A stretch of DNA of 40,895 nucleotides from Tessaracoccus sp. SD287. Lineage in GTDB: Bacteria; Actinomycetota; Actinomycetes; Propionibacteriales; Propionibacteriaceae. This document shows, one piece after another, positions 17,254-25,379 of this stretch. The notes below the pieces were generated by a model, which worked only from the letters and a program-made list of their open reading frames with translations, was not told the DNA's origin and did no database searches. The stretch covers positions 1 through 40,895 of the forward strand of contig NZ_JADIJQ010000029.1 in assembly GCF_017355265.1 (NCBI RefSeq). Reading direction: 5' to 3'. The translations under genes were made by a program, and so were the position numbers. The stretch's first letter is position 1, and each line of letters begins with the position of its first letter.

Positions 17254-18339
17254 TCACTGCTTCTTGCGCGCAGCGCGCGTCTGGCGCGCCGGCTGCTGGC
17301 GGGTGACGACCTGCTTGGTGCCGCTGGCGTCGGTCTTGACCACGCTGCGAGCACTGCCCTGGCGCGCCACCGTGGCCTTGGTCTCGCCATCAGCCGTGGT
17401 GATGGTGCTGACGGGGGTGGCCTTCGCCTTGCCTCGCAACTTGGCCCGGCGTTCGCGCTCGATCTCGTCGGGGTCCTTGCCCTTGGCGCGCATCCGCTCC
17501 TGCCAGTCGACGTGCGCGGGAGTTCCGGGCGTGGGGTTGTTGTGGATCAGGAAGTACTGCTGGGCCAGCGTCCACAGGTTGGTGGTGAACCAGTAGACGA
17601 GCACACCGACAGGGATCCAGGCGCCGCCCACGGCGTACATGAACGGGAACAGGTACAGCATCATCTTCTGCTGTTGGGCCATCGGGCCGGTCAGGGCCTC
17701 CGGCGGCATGTTCTTGCGCATCAGCTGGAGTTGGGTGACGAACAGCACGGCCGTCATGCCGATGATCAGCAGGATGGCCAGGATCTGGGTGGCACCGAAG
17801 CCGTTGGTGAACGGCCAGGCCCTGCCCGAGAGTTCCGCGCCCAGGAAGCTGGCGTTCTGCAGCGACGCCAGCAGATCGGGGTTCTCGCGGAAGAAGGTGC
17901 CGCGCGGGATGCCCCGGGCGGCGCCCTCGAGCACGCGGAACAACGACAGGAAGATGGGCATCTGCAACAACAGGGGCAGACAGGACGCCAAGGGGTTGAC
18001 GCCCTCCTCGGCCATCAACTTCTGCGTCTCCATGCCGAGCTTCTCGCGGTCGCCGGCGTACTTCTCCTGCAGCGCGCGAATCTTCGGCTGGACCAGCTGC
18101 ATGTTGCGCGAGGTGTTGATCTGCTTGACGAACAGCGGAATCAGCAGGATGCGGATCGCGATCACCAGGGTGACGATGGCCAGCACCCAGGTGACGCCCG
18201 AGTCGAAGCCGAATACCGGGGTCCACATGGAGTGGAAGAGGTACAGCAGCCCGGACAGGGCCCAGTAGACCGGCTGGATCATGGAGGACAACAAGCCTTG
18301 AAAGCTGTCCCACAGGGACTGCATCGCGACAATGTTCAC
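17254..18339 (-). CDS. yidC: Membrane protein insertase YidC (Oxa1 family)
   Basis: 361 residues, GTG start. It is an actinobacterial YidC without the large periplasmic domain. The first helix (about 20-40) is followed by TM2 with the groove arginine R63 ([10 protein letters not shown]), a coiled cytoplasmic loop ([26 protein letters not shown]), the hydrophilic [16 protein letters not shown] helix start, and late helices with [19 protein letters not shown] basic C-terminal tail of about 95 residues (ending RAARKKQ) may contact ribosomes. It inserts membrane proteins alone or with Sec. The gap of 60 bp to jag is the longest inside this operon apart from the rsmG-parA gap. Confidence 0.96.
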   Translation of the reverse strand: MNIVAMQSLWDSFQGLLSSMIQPVYWALSGLLYLFHSMWTPVFGFDSGVTWVLAIVTLVIAIRILLIPLFVKQINTSRNMQLVQPKIRALQEKYAGDREKLGMETQKLMAEEGVNPLASCLPLLLQMPIFLSLFRVLEGAARGIPRGTFFRENPDLLASLQNASFLGAELSGRAWPFTNGFGATQILAILLIIGMTAVLFVTQLQLMRKNMPPEALTGPMAQQQKMMLYLFPFMYAVGGAWIPVGVLVYWFTTNLWTLAQQYFLIHNNPTPGTPAHVDWQERMRAKGKDPDEIERERRAKLRGKAKATPVSTITTADGETKATVARQGSARSVVKTDASGTKQVVTRQQPARQTRAARKKQ

Positions 18340-18674
18340 TGCTCACCTCGTGGTTGGTGATCGGGCCCGGCAACGTGATCTGCCGGGTAGGTCTGGTGGT
18401 GGCGCCGCTCTTCTTCCCAGTCGAGCGCCGCCTGGGTGCCCGGCACCGGGTCGTAGCCACCATGGGACCAGGGGTTGCAACGCAGGATCCGCCAGACGGT
18501 GAGGGCGGAACCGCGGAACGCTCCATGGACCTGGAGTGACTCCAAGCCGTAGGCCGAACAACTGGGGTAATACTTGCAGACGTCGCCGTACAGCGGCGAA
18601 ATGACCGCCCGCCACAGTTTGACGAAACCGATCATCAGCCAGGTCAGCGGACGAAACCGGCGCAGGCTCCTCAT
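18336..18674 (-). CDS. yidD: Membrane protein insertion efficiency factor YidD
   Basis: 112 residues. The core motif is visible: [37 protein letters not shown] region (residues 15-51) with three cysteines, then [14 protein letters not shown]. YidD is a small amphipathic, membrane-peripheral helper for YidC. Its stop overlaps the yidC start and its start overlaps the rnpA stop, so rnpA-yidD-yidC are translationally coupled. Confidence 0.95.
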   Translation of the reverse strand: MRSLRRFRPLTWLMIGFVKLWRAVISPLYGDVCKYYPSCSAYGLESLQVHGAFRGSALTVWRILRCNPWSHGGYDPVPGTQAALDWEEERRHHQTYPADHVAGPDHQPRGEQ

Positions 18675-19066
18675 GCTGGGTCGCGACGTTCTGGTGTCAG
18701 GCGTTGCAGCACCGAGCGCACGGCACCGTGCAGGTCGGGCTCGAGACGTCCTGGGTCGGTGGCCGCCGCGGGCAGCGCCCGGACGACCATGTGGACATCT
18801 TGTGGAAAACTCGTCAGGAGTGGCGCCACCAGGTGCCGGAGCCGACGCTTGACCCGGTTGCGTGTCACGGCATTCCCCACGGCCTTGGACACAACAAAGC
18901 CCACCCGGGGTGCGCAGGTTTCCGGCGAGGAATCCTGAGAACTCGGGGGGCTCTGGTCCAACAGCCGTGCGTGCACGACAAGTGTGGGACGGGCTGCTCG
19001 GACACCGCGTCGGGTGGTGGCACGAAAGTCGGCCGCCACCGTCAACCGCGAGGACGCGGGCAGCAT
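18671..19066 (-). CDS. rnpA: Ribonuclease P protein component
   Basis: 131 residues from the ATG at 19066 ([21 protein letters not shown]), 10 bp after the rpmH stop; the frame stays open upstream across rpmH, but this start matches the family. The RNA-binding signature is clear in [26 protein letters not shown]. It is the protein subunit that aids RNase P RNA in 5' processing of tRNA precursors. An interior TTTTCCACA-type DnaA-box-like sequence occurs at 18801-18809. Confidence 0.95.
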   Translation of the reverse strand: MLPASSRLTVAADFRATTRRGVRAARPTLVVHARLLDQSPPSSQDSSPETCAPRVGFVVSKAVGNAVTRNRVKRRLRHLVAPLLTSFPQDVHMVVRALPAAATDPGRLEPDLHGAVRSVLQRLTPERRDPA

Positions 19067-19076
19067 CCAGATCTCG

Positions 19077-19214
19077 TCAGGCCGACAGTTCCGAGCGACC
19101 CTTGCGACGGCGGGCAGCCAGGATGGAGCGGCCAGCGCGGGTGCGCATGCGGGTGCGGAAGCCATGGGTACGGCTGCGACGCCGGTTGCTGGGCTGGAAC
19201 GTGCGCTTGGTCAC
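19077..19214 (-). CDS. rpmH: Ribosomal protein bL34
   Basis: 45 residues read from the GTG at 19214: it begins [18 protein letters not shown] after the start residue and ends [12 protein letters not shown]. Length and sequence are typical of bL34. It heads the conserved rpmH-rnpA-yidD-yidC-jag-rsmG-parA-parB unit. The 5' leader contains a short palindrome (GCCCAGAGGTCTGGGC, 19260-19275) of unknown use. Confidence 0.97.
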   Translation of the reverse strand: MTKRTFQPSNRRRSRTHGFRTRMRTRAGRSILAARRRKGRSELSA

Positions 19215-19323
19215 GGCAAATCTCCGTCTAGTTCGTCAGGATGAGCACCCAGACCGACGGCCCAGAGGTCTGGGCTGCCGCAAGGGCACAGGGAAGTGGA
19301 CACCGACAAGCGGTGACTTGGCA

Positions 19324-19353
19324 ACGATACGCAATTCTGCCCCGCAGTGCCAA
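19324..19353 (-). promoter_or_regulatory. Candidate promoter of the rpmH operon
   Basis: On the minus strand TTGGCA (19348-19353) and TATCGT (19324-19329) are separated by exactly 18 bases. The expected leader to the rpmH GTG is about 100 bases. The outer end of the insertion sequence begins about 10 bp upstream of this -35. Confidence 0.6.
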
Positions 19354-19362
19354 ACCGGCGAC

Positions 19363-20790
19363 GAGACTCACGTGAAGTCCCCGCGTGGTCAGGGCCCGTG
19401 CCTCACGTACTTCTCCCCGCGAACGGGGTGGGCCGGTCACGATGGGGTGTGAGTGTGAAGGATTTGTCGTTGTCGGCACGGGTGGAGATCACGAAGAAGT
19501 ACGCGGCGGCGTATGCGAAGGCCTCGAAGCTCGACAAGGGCCTGATCCTGGACCAGGTCGTGCAGGTGACCGGCTGGAACCGCGACCATGCCCGTCAGCA
19601 ACTTCGTCGCCGGCTGGCCCAGCCCATGGGCCGCGCCCAAGCCACGGTCGCAGTGATCGACCGACGACGCACCAAACCCCGCAAGTACACCTACGACTCG
19701 GTGAGGGTCCTGCAGCAGGTCTGGGCCGCCTCGGGCGGCTCCTGCGGGAAGTACCTGCAGGTGTCGTTGCCTGATCTGCTCGACGCGATGGAAACCGAAG
19801 GGGCGCTGGTCTTGGGCCACGATCGCTACACCGACCAGGTCCGTGCCGAACTGTTGCAGATGTCGGCGGCCACGATCGATCGCTACTTGGCCCCGGCCCG
19901 GGCCACTGACCCGATCCGCGGCAAATCAACCACCAAACCCGGCACCTTGTTGCGGAACTCCATCACCGTGCGCAGGGCCGGTGATGAGGTCGAGGCCGAG
20001 CCGGGGTTCTTCGAGGTCGACACGGTCGCCCATTGCGGCCCGACCCTGAAGGGTGAGTTCATGCGCAGCGTGAACTTCACCGACATGCACACCGGGTGGG
20101 TGTTCACCCGCGCGATCCGCAACAACGCCGGGGTGCACATCTTGTCCGCGTTCGACCTGTTCATCGAGCAGGTGCCGTTCATGGTCACCGGGCTCGACTG
20201 CGACAACGGGTCGGAGTTCATCAACCACGGCCTGATCGGCTGGGCCGGGGTCCACAGCATCTTCTTCACCCGGTCACGGCCCTACAAAAGCAACGACCAG
20301 GCCACCATCGAGTCCAAGAACAACCACCTCGTGCGCCGCTACGGGTTCTACCACCGCTACGACACCGCACTGGAACTGGAACTGCTCAACCAGCTCTGGG
20401 GGCTGGTCAATGACCGGCTGAACTACCTGACCCCCACCAAGAAACCGATCGGATATGCCACTGACCAGGTCGGACGACGCAAACGGCTCTACGACAAGCC
20501 CCGCAGCCCCTACCAACGCCTCCTGGACGCCGAGGTCCTCAGCCCGGCCCAACAACGTGAGCTCAGCGCCCACAAGGCCACCCTGAGACCAGCCGCAATG
20601 GCCACCCAGATCCACCACCTCCAACAAGAACTCACCCGCCTCGCCGGACACAAGACCCGCCGCCTCGCCGAACAAGCCCGCCCAAACCTGCCGAACCCCT
20701 CAGGGATCCGCCTACAAGCCAGCTGAACCATGCGGGGAAAACTTGTGTGAGGCACGGACCCACTTTCGCGGGGACTTGACAGTGAGGCAC
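19363..20790 (+). mobile_element. Insertion sequence between rpmH and dnaA (approximate ends)
   Basis: The element is about 1.43 kb with one DDE transposase gene. Both ends carry the same arrangement in inverted orientation: an inner box CCGTGCCTCAC (19396-19406; inverted perfectly at 20747-20757), an AAGTCCCCGCG block (19375-19385; inverted at 20767-20777), and an outer copy of the CTCAC box (degenerate at 19363-19371, GTGAGGCAC at 20782-20790). The two boxes are 35 bp apart at both ends. I could not identify a clear target duplication, so the outermost bases are uncertain by several bp. Confidence 0.8.
19449..20726 (+). CDS. DDE (rve-type integrase core) transposase
   Basis: 425 residues from the GTG at 19449 (a GTG two codons later is an alternative). 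The N-terminal helical DNA-binding part (KLDKGLILDQVVQVTGWNRDHARQQL, about 27-52) is followed by an RNase H-like catalytic core with D191 (FFEVDTVAH), D252 (GLDCDNGSEF) and E288 (QATIESKNNH). The last two are separated by exactly 35 residues, the D-D35-E spacing of retroviral-integrase-like transposases. The frame looks intact, so the element may be active. Family assignment beyond rve-type (for example an ISNCY-like group) is not possible by eye. Confidence 0.88.
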   Translation: MSVKDLSLSARVEITKKYAAAYAKASKLDKGLILDQVVQVTGWNRDHARQQLRRRLAQPMGRAQATVAVIDRRRTKPRKYTYDSVRVLQQVWAASGGSCGKYLQVSLPDLLDAMETEGALVLGHDRYTDQVRAELLQMSAATIDRYLAPARATDPIRGKSTTKPGTLLRNSITVRRAGDEVEAEPGFFEVDTVAHCGPTLKGEFMRSVNFTDMHTGWVFTRAIRNNAGVHILSAFDLFIEQVPFMVTGLDCDNGSEFINHGLIGWAGVHSIFFTRSRPYKSNDQATIESKNNHLVRRYGFYHRYDTALELELLNQLWGLVNDRLNYLTPTKKPIGYATDQVGRRKRLYDKPRSPYQRLLDAEVLSPAQQRELSAHKATLRPAAMATQIHHLQQELTRLAGHKTRRLAEQARPNLPNPSGIRLQAS

Positions 20791-20887
20791 CACGACCGGG
20801 ACGCCCGCGAGCCGAGCACCTTGGCGAATGCCATCGGTGTAGTCCAGCCGCCACGCCGATGTTTCCTGAGTTTTCCCTGTCAAATGT

Positions 20888-20917
20888 TTGCTGATCCGCA
20901 CGCGCGGGCACTACCGT
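20888..20917 (+). promoter_or_regulatory. Candidate dnaA promoter
   Basis: TTGCTG (20888-20893) and TACCGT (20912-20917) are 18 bases apart. It lies about 100 bp downstream of the insertion sequence and would give a leader of roughly 195 bases to the dnaA ATG, containing two DnaA boxes. Confidence 0.5.
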
Positions 20918-20982
20918 CCTAGGGAACACCACACGACCGACCGACCGAACCCTGGTGGGCGCCGACGCGCTCACCCCACAAG

Positions 20983-21023
20983 TTTTCCACAAGCAGTTTC
21001 GCTGGGGACAAATCTGTGGAAAA
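20983..21023. promoter_or_regulatory. Inverted pair of DnaA boxes in the dnaA leader
   Basis: TTTTCCACA at 20983-20991 and its inverse TGTGGAAAA at 21015-21023 are separated by 23 bp. They lie between the candidate dnaA promoter and the coding region, a position that suits autoregulation by DnaA. Confidence 0.6.
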
Positions 21024-21117
21024 CTATTGTCTCTGCACAGAGTGGGCGAACCTCGAGGAGTCGGTCACATGCATCGAGAGCGGACGGCAGTGCCGGTTCG
21101 TCTGGGAGGAATCGCAC

Positions 21118-22569
21118 ATGGGACAGCCCGCATCATCGGGGGCGGCACTGCCCAACTCCGAGGCTCCCGCACCCCCACTGGTCTCCCTCGACACGGCCTG
21201 GGCCGACATCCTGCGCGAGGTCGACAACCCGACCCGCGCCTGGCTCGGCAACACCAAGCCGCTGACCGTGCACGAGTCAACCGTGATGGTGGCCGTCCCC
21301 AACGAGTTCACCCGCGAGCGCATCGAGTCGCGTCTGCGCCACGCCCTGGAGGAGTCCCTCTCGGACATCTTCAACAAACCGATGCGCTTGGCCATCACCA
21401 TCGAACCCGATCTCGAGTTGAACCTCGGGGCCCCCGAACGCCCTGACGAGGACGACCTGGACGACGACGACGTCGAGGAGCCGCCGGCGCTCAGCGAACT
21501 GGCGAGCCAGGTCCAGGTCAACGAGAACGACGCCAGCCGCCTGAACCCGAAGTACACCTTTGACACCTTCGTGATCGGCCCCTCGAACAGGTTCGCCCAT
21601 GCGGCCGCCGTGGCCGTCGCCGAGGCCCCCGGGAAGTCGTACAACCCGCTGATGATCTACGGCGACTCCGGGCTGGGCAAGACCCACCTGTTGCACGCCC
21701 TGGGCCACTACGTCCGCAACTTCTACAGCCGGCTGCGGGTGAAGTACGTGAGCACCGAGGAACTCACCAACGAGTTCATCAACGCCATCTCCGAGAATCG
21801 CACCGCCAAGTTCCGCCGCACCTACCGCGACGTGGACGTGCTGCTGATCGACGACATCCAGTTCCTGGAGTCCAAGATCCAGACGCAGGAGGAGTTCTTC
21901 CACACGTTCAACACCCTGCACAACGCCCAAAAGCAGATCGTGATGACCTCCGACCGTCCGCCCAAGGCGTTGGAGGCCCTGGAACCCCGACTCCGGAGCC
22001 GCTTCGAGTGGGGACTGATCACCGACATCCAGCCCCCCGACCTCGAGACCCGCATCGCGATCCTGAAGAAGAAGGCAGCAGCCGACGGGTTGAGCGTCTC
22101 GCCGGAGGTGCTGGAGTTCATCGCCAGCCGCATCCAGACCAACATCCGTGAACTCGAGGGTGCGCTGATCAGGGTGACCGCCTTCGCCTCGCTGAACCGC
22201 AAGTCGGTCGACCTGGAGTCCGCCGAGCAGGTGCTCAAGGACCTGATTCCCCAGGGCGGTGACACCCCTGTCGAGTCCGGCCTGATCATCCGCACCACCG
22301 CCGAGTACTTCGGGATCAGCATTGAAGAGCTCACCGGCACCTCCCGCACCCACGTCCTCGTCACGGCCCGCCAGATCGCGATGTACCTGTGCCGGGAGCT
22401 CACCGAACTGTCCCTGCCGAAGATCGGCCAGCAGTTCGGCGGCAAGGACCACACCACCGTGATGCACGCAGAACGCAAGATCAAGGGGTTGATGAGCGAG
22501 CGGCGCAGCGTCTTCAACCAGGTCACCGAACTGACCAACCGCATCAAGCAGGAGTCCCAGCAGCGCTGA
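21118..22569 (+). CDS. dnaA: Chromosomal replication initiator protein DnaA
   Basis: 483 residues from the ATG at 21118, chosen because GGGAGGA (21104-21110) lies 7 bases before it. Domain I is at about 18-95; a short acidic linker follows (EDDLDDDDVEE). The AAA+ domain has Walker A GDSGLGKT at 182-189, Walker B VLLIDDIQFLE, and sensor motifs. The C-terminal helix-turn-helix domain ends with the DnaA-box-binding signature GGKDHTTVMHAERKI. It opens oriC and loads the helicase, probably with the DciA homologue encoded downstream of recF. Confidence 0.98.
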   Translation: MGQPASSGAALPNSEAPAPPLVSLDTAWADILREVDNPTRAWLGNTKPLTVHESTVMVAVPNEFTRERIESRLRHALEESLSDIFNKPMRLAITIEPDLELNLGAPERPDEDDLDDDDVEEPPALSELASQVQVNENDASRLNPKYTFDTFVIGPSNRFAHAAAVAVAEAPGKSYNPLMIYGDSGLGKTHLLHALGHYVRNFYSRLRVKYVSTEELTNEFINAISENRTAKFRRTYRDVDVLLIDDIQFLESKIQTQEEFFHTFNTLHNAQKQIVMTSDRPPKALEALEPRLRSRFEWGLITDIQPPDLETRIAILKKKAAADGLSVSPEVLEFIASRIQTNIRELEGALIRVTAFASLNRKSVDLESAEQVLKDLIPQGGDTPVESGLIIRTTAEYFGISIEELTGTSRTHVLVTARQIAMYLCRELTELSLPKIGQQFGGKDHTTVMHAERKIKGLMSERRSVFNQVTELTNRIKQESQQR

Positions 22570-22585
22570 GACCGCGTCTTGACCC

Positions 22586-22784
22586 TTGTCCACGACCTGT
22601 GGATGAGGACCTGAGAGGTTGTCAGCATCGTGGTGGACAACCTGTGGACAACTCGGCACAACGGTGCGGCACCCGCTCTCGTCCACAGCCGACAGGCGCC
22701 CATCCACCGGCGGTGCACAGCGGCTGTGGAGCAGCCGTCCAGCGGGCTGACAAGGCAAAGCACGAGTTGTCCACAGTTTCCACA
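22586..22784. other. oriC: Replication origin oriC: cluster of DnaA boxes in dnaA-dnaN interval
   Basis: Nine-base boxes seen: TTGTCCACG 22586-22594 (+), TCATCCACA 22598-22606 (-), TTGTCCACC 22632-22640 (-), TTGTCCACA 22643-22651 (-), TCGTCCACA 22679-22687 (+), TGCTCCACA 22725-22733 (-), TTGTCCACA 22767-22775 (+), GTTTCCACA 22776-22784 (+). Two are perfect actinobacterial consensus. The dnaA-dnaN interval is the usual oriC location in actinobacteria. The following stretch 22785-22830 is the least GC-rich part and may hold the unwinding region, but no clear AT-rich repeats are seen. Confidence 0.92.
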
Positions 22785-23007
22785 GCAGTGACTACCAGTA
22801 CGAAGAGATAGATGTCATTCACTGGTCCAAGTACGTCGGTCCCCGATCTGGGGATGGCTCAGGCAAATGACAAGAACTCTCGACGCCACCTACAGGCGCG
22901 GCGCGCCGGGCCAATGGCATGGATATGATGCCCTTGCCAACGATTAGACCGTGCGATCCATTTCCCGTGCGGACGACTTTCCAGTCTCACCAGAGGAGAA
23001 ACCCCGA
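22785..23007 (+). promoter_or_regulatory. oriC-dnaN spacer with candidate dnaN promoter and ribosome-binding site
   Basis: TATGAT at 22924-22929 is a good -10 sequence, without an evident -35. AGAGGAGAA at 22992-23000 is the ribosome-binding site that decides the GTG at 23008 as the dnaN start over in-frame GTG 22951. Nothing else is recognised in this stretch. Confidence 0.5.
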
Positions 23008-24168
23008 GTGAAGATTCGCCTCGACCGCGACGTCATGGCTGAAGCTGTTGCCTGGGCGGCACGCAGCCTGCCGACGCGCCCCTCTGTGCCGATCCTGGCC
23101 GGACTGCTGATCAAGGCCAGTGATGCCGGGGTCACCATGTCCAGCTTCGACTACGAGACCTCCGCGCAGATCGACGTTCCCGCCACCGTCATCGACGAGG
23201 GTGAAGCGCTGGTCTCGGGCAAACTGCTGGCCGACATCGCCCGGTCACTGCCCAACAAGCCGGTCGAGCTCAGCAGCGACGAGTCACGGGCCGAACTGGT
23301 CTGCGGATCGGCCCGGTTCACCCTGCAGACGCTGCCGGTCAATGAGTACCCGAACCTGCCCGAGATGCCCGCCGCCACCGGCAACGTGGTCTCCGGCGAC
23401 TTTGCCAAGGCCGTCGCCCAGGTCGTCGTGGCCGCCGGACGCGACGAGCTGCTGCCCGTCTTCACCGGCGTCCGGCTCGAGATTGAGGGCGACAAGCTGT
23501 CGCTGCTGGCCACCGACCGCTATCGCATGGCGCTGAAGGAGTTGTCGTGGAACCCGGGCAACTCGCAGGCCTCGGGGGCTGCGCTGGTGCCGGCGAAGGT
23601 GCTCAACGAGACGTCCAAGTCCATGACCACCGGTGAGACGGTCACGATGAGCCTGTCGTCCGGGTCCCTCGGCGACGGCCTGATCGGCTTCGAGGGCGAC
23701 GGATCGGGCGGCACCCGCCAGATCACCACCCGCCTGCTGGACGGCGAGTTCCCCAAGGTTCGCCACCTGATGAACATCACCCCGAACGTCAGCGTGCGGG
23801 CCAACACCTCCGAGATCATTGCCGCGGTCAAGCGCGTCGCCCTGGTGGCCGAGCGCAACACCCCGCTGCGGATGATCATTGGTGACGGCCAGATCGCGCT
23901 GGAGGCTGCCACCGGCGACACAGCTCGCGCCTCGGAGGCCATCGAGGCCACCGTCGAGAACCACGCCGGGGGAGAGCTCGCGATCACCGCGGCCGGGTTC
24001 AACCCCGTCTACCTGTCCGATGCGCTCTCGGCGGTCGACGCCCCGTTCGTCCACTTCTCGTTCACCGCACCGGGCAAGCCCTGCCTGGTCACCGGTCTGG
24101 ACAGCATCGACGGTGACCAGCACGACGACTACCGCCACGTGATCATGCTGATGCGCCTGCCGAGCTGA
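23008..24168 (+). CDS. dnaN: DNA polymerase III beta subunit (sliding clamp)
   Basis: 386 residues starting VKIRLDRDVMAEAVAWAARSL region, preceded by AGAGGAG. The three clamp domains are present, with PSVPILAGLLI in domain 1, the central RELLP-like segment (RDELLPVFTGVRLE) and the C-terminal end LVTGLDS...YRHVIMLMRL with the family-typical hydrophobic cleft region. The dimer forms the ring that tethers polymerase III. A terminator-like hairpin separates it from gnd. Confidence 0.98.
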   Translation: MKIRLDRDVMAEAVAWAARSLPTRPSVPILAGLLIKASDAGVTMSSFDYETSAQIDVPATVIDEGEALVSGKLLADIARSLPNKPVELSSDESRAELVCGSARFTLQTLPVNEYPNLPEMPAATGNVVSGDFAKAVAQVVVAAGRDELLPVFTGVRLEIEGDKLSLLATDRYRMALKELSWNPGNSQASGAALVPAKVLNETSKSMTTGETVTMSLSSGSLGDGLIGFEGDGSGGTRQITTRLLDGEFPKVRHLMNITPNVSVRANTSEIIAAVKRVALVAERNTPLRMIIGDGQIALEAATGDTARASEAIEATVENHAGGELAITAAGFNPVYLSDALSAVDAPFVHFSFTAPGKPCLVTGLDSIDGDQHDDYRHVIMLMRLPS

Positions 24169-24189
24169 TCGCATCGCTCTATCGTTGGA

Positions 24190-24228
24190 GGCGTCCGCAG
24201 CCCAGGCTGCGGGCGCCTTCGTCGTTTG
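24190..24228 (+). terminator. Hairpin terminator after dnaN
   Basis: GGCGTCCGCAGCC (24190-24202) pairs with GGCTGCGGGCGCC (24205-24217) with one G-U pair, followed by TTCGTCGTTT. The strong GC stem and T-rich tail suggest termination, although the T-run is interrupted. Confidence 0.6.
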
Positions 24229-24258
24229 TGCTCCACATCGTCCACGGAAGGACGCAAC

Positions 24259-25143
24259 ATGGAACTCGGTCTGATCGGTCTGGGCAAGATGGGCGGCAAC
24301 ATGCGCGAGCGACTGCGCGCCAAGGGCCACACCGTGGTCGGCTACGACCGCAACCAAGAGATCAGCGACTCCACCTCGAACCAGGACATGGTCAGCCAGT
24401 TGACCGAGTCGCCGAGGATCGTCTGGGTGATGGTGCCCGAGGCAGCCGTCGACTCCGTGGTGGCCGAGCTCAAGGGCCTGCTGGCGCCTGGCGACATCGT
24501 CATTGACGGCGGCAACTCCAAGTGGAGCAATGACAAGGTGCACGCTGCGACGCTGGCCGAGGCAGGCATCAAGTTCCTGGACTGCGGCGTCTCGGGCGGC
24601 GTCTGGGGCCTGGAACTGGGCTACGCCCTGATGGTCGGCGGGGACCAGGATGCCGTCCAGACCTGCCAGCCGATCTTCGACGCGTTGAAGCCCGACAGCA
24701 AGTACGGCTTCGTCCACGCCGGCGGCCACGGTGCCGGGCACTACTCGAAGATGGTCCACAACGGCATCGAGTACGCCGTCATGCAGGCCTACGCCGAGGG
24801 CTGGGAGCTGTTGGAGGCCGCCGAGGAGGTGGTCGCCGACGTGCCCGAGATCTTCACCTCCTGGAAGGAGGGCACCGTCATCCGCTCCTGGCTGCTCGAC
24901 CTGCTGGTCAATGCCCTGGAGAAGGATCCCGACCTGAGTGCCATCAAGGGCTACGCCGACGATTCCGGCGAGGGTCGCTGGACGGTGCAGTCGGCCATTG
25001 ACCTGGCGGTGCCGGTGCCGGCCATCACCGCTGCCCTGTTCGCGCGCTTCGTGTCCCGCCAGGAGGACTCCCCGGCGATGAAGATGATCGCGGCCATGCG
25101 CAACGAGTTCGGCGGCCACGCGGTGCTGCCCGAGGACGACTGA
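24259..25143 (+). CDS. gnd: 6-phosphogluconate dehydrogenase, short (NAD-type) form
   Basis: 294 residues from the ATG at 24259 with GGAAGGA before it. The nucleotide-binding loop GLGKMG is at 7-12, then GDIVIDGGNS, the substrate loop GVSGGVWGLELGYALMVGG, and the catalytic lysine K164 in SKMVHNGIEYAVMQ. The length matches the short GndA-like form rather than the 470-residue enzyme. It oxidatively decarboxylates 6-phosphogluconate to ribulose 5-phosphate. The dnaN-gnd-recF order is widespread in actinobacteria, but here recF is displaced by a 1.2-kb insertion. Its last codons (AVLPEDD) recur near 30.8 kb. Confidence 0.95.
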   Translation: MELGLIGLGKMGGNMRERLRAKGHTVVGYDRNQEISDSTSNQDMVSQLTESPRIVWVMVPEAAVDSVVAELKGLLAPGDIVIDGGNSKWSNDKVHAATLAEAGIKFLDCGVSGGVWGLELGYALMVGGDQDAVQTCQPIFDALKPDSKYGFVHAGGHGAGHYSKMVHNGIEYAVMQAYAEGWELLEAAEEVVADVPEIFTSWKEGTVIRSWLLDLLVNALEKDPDLSAIKGYADDSGEGRWTVQSAIDLAVPVPAITAALFARFVSRQEDSPAMKMIAAMRNEFGGHAVLPEDD

Positions 25144-25161
25144 CCCGCACAACCCGCACAA

Positions 25162-25246
25162 CCCGCACAGCTGCAGTAGTTAGCAGCAGGTGCACGCCTT
25201 CAAGCCATGCAGGAGCACCGTGGCGTTGCAGATGGCGAGGTGCGCC
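25162..25246 (+). repeat. Dispersed palindromic repeat, copy A
   Basis: An 85-bp intergenic sequence about 86% identical to copy B (30847-30931) by eye. Its core is a 21-bp imperfect palindrome at 25191-25211 of the form TGCA-n-GsCTT-n-AAGsC-n-TGCA. It is preceded by three tandem ACCCGCACA units (25144-25169). It starts 18 bp after the gnd stop. Confidence 0.75.
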
Positions 25247-25302
25247 GCGTTCCAGCTTCGACGGCGTGCTTGTGGTGCACCTGGTGCCCTCTCGCGGCGG
25301 CT

Positions 25303-25328
25303 TGTGGATGACTCCGGAGTTGTCCACA
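25303..25328. promoter_or_regulatory. Pair of DnaA boxes upstream of the AbiEi-like gene
   Basis: TCATCCACA (minus strand, 25303-25311) and perfect TTGTCCACA (plus, 25320-25328) lie in the gnd-AbiEi gap, about 2.6 kb from oriC. Confidence 0.55.
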
Positions 25329-25379
25329 GATCCCCTGTCACGTCTCGGAGCAAGGCGAGATTCGGCTTGTCTGGTGGGC

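Noticed and set aside
20791..20900. Minus-strand frame beside the IS that could be an old transposase fragment
   Set aside because: Short, no motif could be verified by eye; it may simply be the dnaA upstream region.
15685..22840. Identical 14-mer TCCAAGTACGTCGG near parA start and in the oriC-dnaN spacer
   Set aside because: A few 14-base matches are expected by chance in a window of this size, and flanks do not align.
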